The position numbers were made by a program, and so were the translations under genes. A stretch of DNA of 6,180 nucleotides from Methanobrevibacter sp. (GTDB taxonomy: Archaea > Methanobacteriota > Methanobacteria > Methanobacteriales > Methanobacteriaceae). The notes beneath the pieces are model-generated. The model saw only the letters and a program-made list of their open reading frames with translations, was not told the origin of the DNA and searched no databases. This document shows, piece after piece, positions 1 to 5,483 of the stretch. The stretch spans positions 1 to 6,180 of the forward strand of contig JAGCLR010000125.1 of the NCBI GenBank assembly GCA_017646885.1. Reading direction: 5' to 3'. Positions within the stretch are counted from its first letter, which is position 1; each line of letters opens with the position of its first letter.

Positions 1-283
1 AGTAATCATAATAGCTTACAAAGTATTCTACAGCATTTTCAGGGAAAAAGACCTTGAATTCCTCGTATAATTGTGCAGCCAATGTCTTGTTATGAGATAT
101 GATCAATGTTGGCTTTTGCACCTTTTCAATGATATTTGCCATTGTATATGTCTTACCGGAACCGGTAACCCCTAATAGTGTCTGTTCATGATATCCTTTC
201 TTGATACCGTTTACCAGGGATTCAATGGCTTGTGGCTGGTCACCAAGTGGCTTATATGGAGATTTAAGTTTGAATTCTTTCAA
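1..283 (-). CDS. uvrB: UvrABC system protein B (excinuclease subunit), N-terminal part, cut by window edge
   Basis: UvrB is the ATP-dependent damage-verifying helicase of nucleotide excision repair; it takes DNA from UvrA and recruits UvrC. Reading the minus strand gives 94 codons before the window ends. Visible family features are the start [16 protein letters not shown] (residues 5-20), the Walker A motif GVTGSGKT (38-45, Lys44), the segment [13 protein letters not shown] and the block [16 protein letters not shown]. These follow the bacterial UvrB N-terminus almost residue for residue. No ATG or GTG lies in frame between the upstream stop and the conserved region. The best start is TTG at 283-281, with AGGTGA on the minus strand at 293-288, four bases upstream. 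Archaeal UvrABC is generally regarded as acquired from bacteria. The helicase and UvrC-binding parts lie outside the window. The family call is very secure; the TTG start is likely. Confidence 0.96.
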   Translation of the reverse strand, partial: MKEFKLKSPYKPLGDQPQAIESLVNGIKKGYHEQTLLGVTGSGKTYTMANIIEKVQKPTLIISHNKTLAAQLYEEFKVFFPENAVEYFVSYYDY

Positions 284-325
284 TTTATCACCTAATGAAA
301 AAACATTGTTCGTTAGAATCTTTTT

Positions 326-337
326 TAGTATATACTA
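326..337 (-). promoter_or_regulatory. Candidate uvrB TATA box inside a 12-bp perfect palindrome
   Basis: TAGTATATACTA is a perfect 12-bp palindrome centred about 48 bases upstream of the uvrB TTG start. If it serves as the TATA box, the usual archaeal spacing of about 25 bases places the transcript start near 305 and gives a leader of about 20 bases that includes the Shine-Dalgarno site. The symmetry could also suit a dimeric regulator, but AT-rich DNA makes short palindromes common. An alternative TATA-like stretch lies at about 346-361. Confidence 0.4.
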
Positions 338-490
338 TTATTGGCATTATTTAATATAATTGTATCTATTCTAAAAGTTTGAAATGGATGCAATATCTTT
401 TATTCAAAAGTTTTTTTCAACATACTAAATCTTAATTTAGTTAATGTAAAGCAAAAATGATATATATTATTATAAAAATATTATATAATG

Positions 491-501
491 TATATATTTA
501 T
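491..501 (+). promoter_or_regulatory. Candidate TATA box of the adhesin gene
   Basis: TATATATTTAT is a good archaeal TATA-like element. With normal spacing it would set the transcript start near 520-525 and give a leader of roughly 115 bases. The surrounding DNA is so AT-rich that other TATA-like stretches (for example around 460-487) cannot be ruled out. Confidence 0.4.
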
Positions 502-504
502 AAG

Positions 505-521
505 TGAATATTCCATATTCA
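505..521. promoter_or_regulatory. 17-bp inverted repeat between the adhesin TATA box and its likely transcript start (possible operator)
   Basis: TGAATAT-TCC-ATATTCA has two perfect 7-base arms and a 3-base spacer. It begins four bases after the candidate TATA box and ends about where transcription should begin. Archaeal repressors commonly bind there to block RNA polymerase recruitment. The arms contain G and C, unlike most of the surrounding AT runs. The regulator is unknown and the operator role is inferred from position and symmetry only. Confidence 0.4.
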
Positions 522-620
522 AACTAGAAATAGAAACTAAAATGGGTGAAAATCACTTTAAATTATATGTAATTAAGTTCTGATATTTATAGAATTTATG
601 TATTTGACTCAAAATTTTTA

Positions 621-628
621 AGGAGGAT
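621..628 (+). promoter_or_regulatory. Strong Shine-Dalgarno site of the adhesin gene
   Basis: AGGAGGAT lies nine bases before the ATG at 638 and matches the 3' end of archaeal 16S rRNA well. It fixes the start codon. Seven-base arms AAATTTT (612-618) and AAAATTT (631-637) flank it and could pair, which would put the Shine-Dalgarno site in a 12-base loop directly before the start codon. Confidence 0.85.
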
Positions 629-637
629 ACAAAATTT

Positions 638-3421
638 ATGAAATTTAAGAAATCACATGTCCTTTTGATTTCATTGATATCCTTGTTCCTTTTATTGGGA
701 ATGAGTTCAGTATCTGCTGCAAGCGATGCTGATGTAATTGCTCAGGATATGGCAATAGATGATGTCAGTGTTATCGGGGATGTTGATAACAATTTAAATG
801 ATGTTGAAACCTTATCCGAAGGAGAAGAAACTGTTCCTGATGAGCCTGGAACAGGCGATGGTAGTGAGGAAGGTGGCGAAAATCCAGTTGAGGATTCCAT
901 TAACACTACAATAGATGCAGAAGATCATGAATTCTCCTATGGAGATACCATTAAGATTAATTATACTCTCACTGATAATGAGAGTAACCCTATTAATGAT
1001 ACTAATAAAAGCAATTTTATAGTATATTACAAGAATGCTACTGGTGATGGAGACTTTAACACTACAGGTTTCAGCATAAACAATGAATCTCAAATTGTCT
1101 TAGATCAATTGGGTGTTGGAAATTATTCAATTAATATTCAATTCCTCAACAGTACAATTGGAGATAAGAATTACACTGAATCTAATAAAACCATTAGTTT
1201 AAACATTACTAAATCAGGTACAAGATTCGATGCAGATGTTGCAGTAGTTCAAATTGATGAGGATGTAATAATTCCTTTCAAGATTTATATAGATTGCAAT
1301 AAGACTCTAAATGTCGATGTAAGCAGATTATATGTTACTGTTAATGATACAGAATATAGCTTTAAAAATATCACTGGTGGAAATAATGTAACCAATGGTA
1401 TTAAGTTAACTAATTTCACAAAAAATGGAACAGGTTATTATACCATTTTCATTAAGTATAACGGTACTGATAATTGTGAAGAATCTAGTATTACATTTGC
1501 ATTGCATATAGTTGAAAACAATACAATTATTGCTAATGATACATTTAAAGTAAATGATTCTAATAAGACAATAACAATTCCATTTTCAATAACTAATTCT
1601 GGAAATGTAACAGTTGAAGATGAAGAAACTGGTGAAATCAATACCACTATCAATGTTACTAACTCAACAGTAAAGAAAGAGAATTTAACATTGATTTTAT
1701 TATATGATAATGGAACTGAAAATGTTACTCATGTAGTTGATCCTAATAACTACAATTTAACTGGTGAAATAGGAAATTACTCTATTGAGTTAAATGTTCC
1801 TATGGATTTCAATACTACATTATACAAAGCTCAATTAGTAATCATTTATGCAAATGACACTTTAAATGAAACAAACAAAACAATCAATTTAGTTGCTTTC
1901 AAGGAAGTAATCGTAGTTCCTGAGGGAGATGGAGATCAAGCTGATTACCAATTTGGAAACTTTACATTCAAATTAGTTGATGCTAATGATCCAAACGTTA
2001 TTATAGCTAATGAAAACGTTACTCTTACTGGATTCTGGTTCTATTCAATCACTGAAAGAGGAACATCATTATCAACTTCCAAATCTTTCATTACTGATGA
2101 AAATGGTATTTTTGTATTTAATGATACAATGTTGAGTTTAAATATTGATCAAGTAGCGCTTTATTATAACTTTACCTCACTTGCTGCAGGTAATTATAAT
2201 GCTACATTCGCAACCAGCGGATTTTATCAAGTAATCGGTAAGAATAATATCACAGTTAATCCAATAGATGCAAGAATCATTGCTGAAGACCTTACAGGTG
2301 AATATGGTGTTCTTTTACATTATACTTTCCAATTATTCTCTGACAAGTATAATGCACCAATTAAATTTGCTAATGTTCAATTTGTGATTAATGCTTCCAA
2401 TATCAATGCATTTAGAGATGGAGTAACCAATGAAACTGGATGGTATACAAGTCCAGATTTAAACTTAACTGCTAATAGCTATAATTTAACTCTTAAAACC
2501 ACTGGAGATAACTTAATTTGCAGTGATGCTAAAGCTACATTAAATGTTACACAAAGAACAGCTACTTTAAGCGCTTCCAACAGAACCATTTACTATAACT
2601 CTGATTATGCAGCTATAGTAAAATTAACAGACAAGAAAACCGGTAAAGCTGTAGCAAATGCTTATGTTTGGATAAGAATCTACACTGGTTCCAAATACAC
2701 TGACTTCGTCGGTAAAACCAATAAGAACGGAAACGTTTATGTAAGCACTCCATTGTCTGTTGGAAAGCATAAGATCGTGTTCCAATCTATTGATAACAAC
2801 TATAATGCTAGCCAAATTACAAGATACGTAACTGTAAAAACAGCTCCGGCTAAATTTTCAGCTCCAAAAGTATCTACATACTATAAATCCGGCAGAGTTT
2901 TCAAGATTAAATTGATCAACACTAAGACCAATAAGCCAATCCACACCGGTACAATGAACATTAAGCTTTACATTTCTAAAAACAAGTACTATAATTACAC
3001 TGGTGTAAGTGACGCTAAAGGTTTTGTTCAATTTAAAGCAACTCTAAAACCTGGAACTTATAAGGTTGTTGTCAGCGATTATGACAAAGGATACACTGCA
3101 AAAGCTGTAACAAGTCAAATTAAAGTTAGCAAATCTCCTATTAAGATTGCTCCTACAGCTTTAAAAGTTAAAAAAGGCAAATACTTTAAAGTTAAGGTAA
3201 CAAGCACTAAAAGCAAAAAGGTCCTTTCTGCTGTAAAGGTTAAAGTGAGAGTCTACACTGGCAAGAAGTACAAGACTTACACTATCAAAACCAATAAGAA
3301 AGGAATCGCAAGCTTGAAGATTAAGCAGAAAGTAGGAAAACACAAAGTTATTCTTACTCCTTACCAAACCAAGTATTACACTGCTAAGAAAGTTACTAAA
3401 ACTTTAAAAGTCGTTAAATAA
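638..3421 (+). CDS. Secreted adhesin-like protein with Ig-like repeats and a lysine-rich C-terminus
   Basis: This 927-residue protein is probably exported and displayed on the cell surface for adhesion; its ligand is unknown. Residues 1-27 form a clear Sec signal peptide: KFKK, a leucine-rich core, then VSA before A28. The mature protein starts with an acidic linker (about 29-90, rich in D, E, G) that has no K or R. Residues about 90-425 look like three beta-rich domains packed with N-X-S/T sequons. Residues about 435-640 look like two Ig/carboxypeptidase-regulatory-like domains, each with a D/N-E-N/T-G turn. Three further repeats of about 93 residues end the protein at 641-734, 738-830 and 834-926. 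I count about 51 sequons, of which 48 lie before residue 641. The last repeat has about 29 K, 1 R and no D or E. There is no C-terminal membrane helix, sortase-like motif or pseudomurein-binding repeat that I recognise, so wall attachment may rest on the basic repeats. Such adhesin-like proteins are numerous in Methanobrevibacter. The adhesion role is inferred from family and architecture. Confidence 0.88.
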   Translation: MKFKKSHVLLISLISLFLLLGMSSVSAASDADVIAQDMAIDDVSVIGDVDNNLNDVETLSEGEETVPDEPGTGDGSEEGGENPVEDSINTTIDAEDHEFSYGDTIKINYTLTDNESNPINDTNKSNFIVYYKNATGDGDFNTTGFSINNESQIVLDQLGVGNYSINIQFLNSTIGDKNYTESNKTISLNITKSGTRFDADVAVVQIDEDVIIPFKIYIDCNKTLNVDVSRLYVTVNDTEYSFKNITGGNNVTNGIKLTNFTKNGTGYYTIFIKYNGTDNCEESSITFALHIVENNTIIANDTFKVNDSNKTITIPFSITNSGNVTVEDEETGEINTTINVTNSTVKKENLTLILLYDNGTENVTHVVDPNNYNLTGEIGNYSIELNVPMDFNTTLYKAQLVIIYANDTLNETNKTINLVAFKEVIVVPEGDGDQADYQFGNFTFKLVDANDPNVIIANENVTLTGFWFYSITERGTSLSTSKSFITDENGIFVFNDTMLSLNIDQVALYYNFTSLAAGNYNATFATSGFYQVIGKNNITVNPIDARIIAEDLTGEYGVLLHYTFQLFSDKYNAPIKFANVQFVINASNINAFRDGVTNETGWYTSPDLNLTANSYNLTLKTTGDNLICSDAKATLNVTQRTATLSASNRTIYYNSDYAAIVKLTDKKTGKAVANAYVWIRIYTGSKYTDFVGKTNKNGNVYVSTPLSVGKHKIVFQSIDNNYNASQITRYVTVKTAPAKFSAPKVSTYYKSGRVFKIKLINTKTNKPIHTGTMNIKLYISKNKYYNYTGVSDAKGFVQFKATLKPGTYKVVVSDYDKGYTAKAVTSQIKVSKSPIKIAPTALKVKKGKYFKVKVTSTKSKKVLSAVKVKVRVYTGKKYKTYTIKTNKKGIASLKIKQKVGKHKVILTPYQTKYYTAKKVTKTLKVVK
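2558..3415 (+). repeat. Three tandem ~93-residue Ig-like repeats at the adhesin C-terminus
   Basis: The units are at 2558-2839, 2849-3127 and 3137-3415. Each has the same order: a YY/KV-S/K-G opening, a K-L/V-T-D/S-x-K-T/S-x-K-x-V/I segment, an aromatic IYTGxKY-like strand, a K-T-N/D-x-K/N-G turn, an L-x-V/P-G-K/T-H/Y-K-V/I strand and a closing K-V/T strand. The first and third units share IYTG/VYTG and KTNKNG/KTNKKG, with 14 identical bases at 2714-2727 and 3287-3300. Basic character rises towards the C-terminus. Duplication of one module is the simplest explanation. Confidence 0.85.
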
Positions 3422-3447
3422 TTGGAAAATTAACTCAAAATTAGTTT

Positions 3448-3487
3448 AATTAAGAGATTTATTCTCTTAATTCTTTTTTTATTTTTT
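3448..3487 (+). terminator. Stem-loop and T-tract terminator after the adhesin gene
   Basis: AATTAAGAGA (3448-3457) and TCTCTTAATT (3463-3472) form a perfect 10-bp stem with a 5-base loop, followed by C, seven T, A and six T. It starts 26 bases after the adhesin stop codon. T-tracts alone can terminate archaeal transcription; the stem makes this a particularly clear site. Further T5 tracts follow at 3522-3547. Confidence 0.8.
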
Positions 3488-3517
3488 AAAACAAGTTTTT
3501 ATAAATTTTATAGCATT

Positions 3518-3547
3518 ACTATTTTTCACTATATTTTTACTATTTTT
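3518..3547 (+). repeat. Three spaced ACTAT(AT)TTTT tracts downstream of the adhesin terminator
   Basis: ACTATTTTT (3518-3526), ACTATATTTTT (3528-3538) and ACTATTTTT (3539-3547) recur at 10-11 base spacing. Each ends in five T on the plus strand. They may serve as back-up U-tracts for plus-strand termination between the convergent adhesin and aroD genes. The DNA is AT-rich, so chance is possible. Confidence 0.35.
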
Positions 3548-3562
3548 AAGTTGATATTTTAT

Positions 3563-3594
3563 AAAAAAAGAAATGATGATTATTTCAAATCATC
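3563..3594 (-). terminator. aroD terminator overlapping its stop codon
   Basis: On the minus strand, arms at 3594-3588 and 3581-3575 (GATGATT with AATCATC) make a 7-bp stem with a 6-base loop, followed after five bases by seven T (3569-3563). The stem includes the last codons and part of the TAA stop at 3582-3580. It faces the adhesin terminator across a short convergent spacer. Confidence 0.6.
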
Positions 3595-4263
3595 TGTATT
3601 GATTAGATCACTGTTCATCAATGATTTCATTGTATCAATGTCTATTTGTCCAGGAGCTGTGTTGTCATTCACTACAGCAAATGTAAATGGAGCATTGAAT
3701 TTAGACGCAATAACCCTTGTATAGCTTCCCAATTCTCCCATTGATATAGCTACAACATTGTCAAAATGAGATAATATAGGTAGAATTGTAAGAGTATCCT
3801 CAAGAGTATTAGGCATTACAGCTATTTTTGCAATGTCTCCAAGCTCCTTTTCCTGAATTACAATGTCCATAAGTATATCAAGGGCTGGAGTTTGCTTGAA
3901 GTTATGGTAAGAAATAATTGATGTAACACCAGTTTCTGTAATTGATTCAATGAGTTCCCTATCTGTTTGAAGCTCTACATCAACGTAATCAGCCACATCA
4001 CAGCATTCTCTAAGTATAGCTATTCTATCATCTTCGCTACCTCTAAATGAACCTCCTTCCTTCATGGTCCTATTTGTAGCGATTGTAGGGAAATTGATCT
4101 CCTCTATGATTTCCTTTACGATTTGAGGATTAGGATTGTCCATTCCATCTATTCTAAGCTCTAGAATATCCGCTCCCTTTATGATGCATTCATTTGCTAC
4201 CTTCAGGATATCCTCCTTATTCCTTTGAAAAATCGGAATGGCTATTTTGGTTTCGCTATACAC
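3580..4263 (-). CDS. aroD: Type I 3-dehydroquinate dehydratase
   Basis: This 227-residue enzyme converts 3-dehydroquinate to 3-dehydroshikimate by Schiff-base chemistry in the cytosolic shikimate pathway. It belongs to the type I (TIM barrel) class. All residues expected from the enterobacterial enzymes are present: Glu35 and Arg37 in LELRID, Arg65 and Glu69 in NRTMKEGG, His120 in SYHNF, the Schiff-base Lys146 in AKIAVMP, Arg183 in GSYTR, and Gln206 in APGQ. The length is slightly shorter than the roughly 250 residues of bacterial AroD, as is usual for archaeal forms. The start is GTG at 4263-4261, with GAGGT on the minus strand at 4274-4270, six bases upstream. An in-frame stop lies just before it and no ATG is available, so the start is well fixed. 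In methanogens of this group, dehydroquinate is generally made by the AroA'/AroB' route, not from DAHP; those genes are not in this window. The gene is monocistronic here and transcribed divergently from the next gene. Confidence 0.96.
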   Translation of the reverse strand: MYSETKIAIPIFQRNKEDILKVANECIIKGADILELRIDGMDNPNPQIVKEIIEEINFPTIATNRTMKEGGSFRGSEDDRIAILRECCDVADYVDVELQTDRELIESITETGVTSIISYHNFKQTPALDILMDIVIQEKELGDIAKIAVMPNTLEDTLTILPILSHFDNVVAISMGELGSYTRVIASKFNAPFTFAVVNDNTAPGQIDIDTMKSLMNSDLINTDDLK

Positions 4264-4324
4264 TTTCTTACCTCATTGAAAAATAATTGTTATTACTATT
4301 TTTGTCATTAAATCTTTTAAGTAT

Positions 4325-4335
4325 TATTATATTTA
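4325..4335 (-). promoter_or_regulatory. Candidate aroD TATA box
   Basis: Read on the minus strand this is TAAATATAATA. Standard spacing would start the transcript near 4305 and give a leader of about 40 bases that includes the GAGGT Shine-Dalgarno site. Other AT-rich stretches in the 155-bp divergent region could serve instead. Confidence 0.35.
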
Positions 4336-4367
4336 ATTTTATGAATTATAAACTTATTTAAAATAGC

Positions 4368-4377
4368 TTTTTATAAA
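4368..4377 (+). promoter_or_regulatory. Candidate TATA box of the 241-residue protein gene
   Basis: TTTTTATAAA is close to the archaeal TATA consensus. It predicts a transcript start near 4400 and a leader of only about 20 bases. I see no good Shine-Dalgarno site before the ATG at 4419 (the preceding bases are TTGATATT), so translation may depend on a short or nearly absent leader. Confidence 0.45.
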
Positions 4378-4418
4378 AATGATTATTAACTATAAAGATA
4401 AAAGATATTATTGATATT

Positions 4419-5144
4419 ATGAAAGTTGTAGCTATTGGTGCAGATATTTCAAGCAATGATGTTTCCGTTTCCGATTCATTAGTTGAAAGCATTGAAAAGG
4501 ACATTCCTAAACTCTTGGAATTGGGAGCAAGAAAGGCAGCTTTAACAAATGTCACAGGTGATGATGTTGTAATCACTGCTTTTGTTGAAGATGAGCTATT
4601 GGAAACAGTTAATGCAGGTATTGTAGAAATATTAAGAAACAATGCAGAAGATTTAGGTGATGTGGCAGGAATCTCCGAAGACCCTGATAATGGAGGGGAA
4701 GGAATCTCCTATGCAGAGGCAAACCTCGAGGAAGGTGAGTTTCAGGATGCAATCATAATGGCCTTTGACACTTATGGGGGAGAGTCATTTGTAGCTGATG
4801 TGGCTAATTCTGTCATAGAGGCAGCAAGTGGAATGAAAGCAGTCACTGGAGTCAGCGATAAGATAGGTACAAGAACAGATATTCCTGGAGTGGGTTATGT
4901 ATCAACTGATGATACAGATGATCCTGTTGTAGTTGTTTCAGTGAATGAATTGGAACAGATAGCAGTTGTTGCAAGTGCAATGATTGGAGCTGCTTTAGGA
5001 AATAAGAACACCTATCTCGTAAAGAGGCATACTGCATGCAATGTGCTTCCAGGAAGTGTCTTGGTATCTGTAACTGCATTAATGAATGGAAATATGATAG
5101 ATTTATCTATACCATTTGAAAACAAAACAAGAATTTTAGGTTAA
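4419..5144 (+). CDS. Acidic cytosolic protein of unknown function
   Basis: I do not recognise this 241-residue protein. It has no signal peptide and no convincing membrane helix; the small-residue stretch IAVVASAMIGAALG (181-194) looks like a buried helix. It is strongly acidic, with about 40 D/E against 14 K/R. It opens with MKVVAIGADI, a likely first beta strand. Notable motifs are GGEGISYAEANLEEGE (92-107), FDTYGGESFVADVANSVIE (116-134), TDDTDD (163-168), KRHTACN (202-208) and the closing GSVLVSVTALMNGNMIDLSIPFE (212-234, read in two parts). Residues about 41-75 and 160-195 look alike, which suggests an internal duplication. Codon use and composition match the neighbours and the frame is open throughout, so this is a real gene, probably a conserved methanogen protein. 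The ATG at 4419 is chosen because protein-like sequence starts there and a TATA box lies at a fitting distance, although no clear Shine-Dalgarno site is visible. The gene is divergent from aroD, which may be chance. Confidence 0.85.
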   Translation: MKVVAIGADISSNDVSVSDSLVESIEKDIPKLLELGARKAALTNVTGDDVVITAFVEDELLETVNAGIVEILRNNAEDLGDVAGISEDPDNGGEGISYAEANLEEGEFQDAIIMAFDTYGGESFVADVANSVIEAASGMKAVTGVSDKIGTRTDIPGVGYVSTDDTDDPVVVVSVNELEQIAVVASAMIGAALGNKNTYLVKRHTACNVLPGSVLVSVTALMNGNMIDLSIPFENKTRILG

Positions 5145-5185
5145 GTATCATTTTAATTAATTTTAGATACTATTATTTTAATTAT

Positions 5186-5300
5186 TTTTAATAAAGTATT
5201 AGTTTAATTAATCATTAATTAGAGTATTCTTTATTAAAATTCTTTTCTTATTTTTCCTTATTTTTACTGCTGATTTTTTCTATTTTTTTTACTGATTTTA
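5186..5300 (+). terminator. Nested inverted repeats followed by T-tracts, likely terminator
   Basis: TTTTAATAAAG (5186-5196) and CTTTATTAAAA (5229-5239) are perfect 11-base inverted arms. Inside them, TAATTAAT and ATTAATTA form a second inverted repeat around a single C near 5213. T-rich DNA follows, with T5 at 5251 and 5261, T6 near 5274 and T8 near 5283. A weaker arm pair, AGTATC/GATACT (5144-5149 and 5166-5171), lies just after the stop codon. The T-tracts are the strongest support for termination; the arms are almost all A and T. Confidence 0.5.
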
Positions 5301-5340
5301 TACATTTTTTAAAAATTAATTATACTAGTAATTTAAATTT

Positions 5341-5390
5341 TTTATATAAATAAATGATTAACTATTTAATATTTAAGAACTATATATAAT
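5341..5390 (+). promoter_or_regulatory. Candidate sucD promoter with two TATA-like boxes
   Basis: TTTATATAAA (5341-5350) is close to the archaeal consensus and predicts a start near 5370. A second stretch, TATATATAAT (5381-5390), predicts a start near 5410. Either would give a leader of about 75 to 115 bases. The sequence does not decide between them. Confidence 0.4.
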
Positions 5391-5474
5391 AGTGATTAAT
5401 AATTTTTAAGATTATTATCTAGATTTAAACTTAATTTAATTAATTTGAAATAAACAATTATTTAAAATTCGATT

Positions 5475-5479
5475 GTGAT
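5475..5479 (+). promoter_or_regulatory. Shine-Dalgarno-like site of sucD
   Basis: GTGAT matches the GGTGAT part of the archaeal anti-Shine-Dalgarno complement and lies four bases before the ATG at 5484. It is short, but it supports this start, from which the family-typical N-terminus also begins. Confidence 0.5.
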
Positions 5480-5483
5480 TCAT

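Larger units (their letters stand above)
284..637. other. Divergent intergenic region between uvrB and the adhesin gene
   Basis: These 354 bases hold no convincing gene. The left end has the uvrB Shine-Dalgarno site (288-293, read on minus) and a palindromic TATA-like site at 326-337. The middle (about 340-490) is very AT-rich with no structure that I could interpret. The right part has a TATA-like site at 491-501, an inverted repeat at 505-521 and the adhesin leader with its Shine-Dalgarno site at 621-628. Both genes probably have independent promoters here. Confidence 0.7.
5145..5483. other. Intergenic region between the unknown gene and sucD
   Basis: These 339 bases contain no convincing gene. 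The left part (5145-5310) holds inverted repeats and many T-tracts that look like a transcription end region. The right part (5330-5483) holds two TATA-like sites, a probable leader and the sucD Shine-Dalgarno-like site at 5475-5479. The clear split into an end region and a start region argues against one operon for the two flanking genes. Confidence 0.65.

Noticed and set aside
546..556. GTGA-AAA-TCAC inverted repeat in the adhesin leader
   Set aside because: Four-base arms are too short to distinguish from chance.
542..583. Short open frame of 13 codons (MGENHFKLYVIKF) in the adhesin leader, a possible regulatory upstream peptide
   Set aside because: It has no Shine-Dalgarno site and its length is ordinary for chance; nothing else supports translation.
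812..1093. Minus-strand open frame inside the adhesin gene
   Set aside because: It lies opposite a gene with a clear signal peptide and repeats, and its translation shows no domain; the same applies to the frames at 1438-1653, 2624-2815 and 3161-3367.
638..3421. Phase-variable adhesin through slippage in a homopolymer or short tandem repeat
   Set aside because: No long homopolymer or short tandem repeat is present in the 5' part of the gene or at its promoter, and the frame is intact.
4358..4642. Minus-strand open frame of 94 codons overlapping the start of the unknown gene
   Set aside because: It is serine/threonine-rich antisense of an acidic coding region, has no ribosome site that I could see and conflicts with the better plus-strand gene; the frame at 4852-5079 fails for the same reason.
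4419..5144. Faint resemblance of the unknown protein to HutP-type RNA-binding regulators (glycine-rich GGESFV segment and C-terminal GSVL strand pattern)
   Set aside because: The likeness is only a general pattern recalled from memory; no key HutP residue could be placed with confidence, so no function is assigned.
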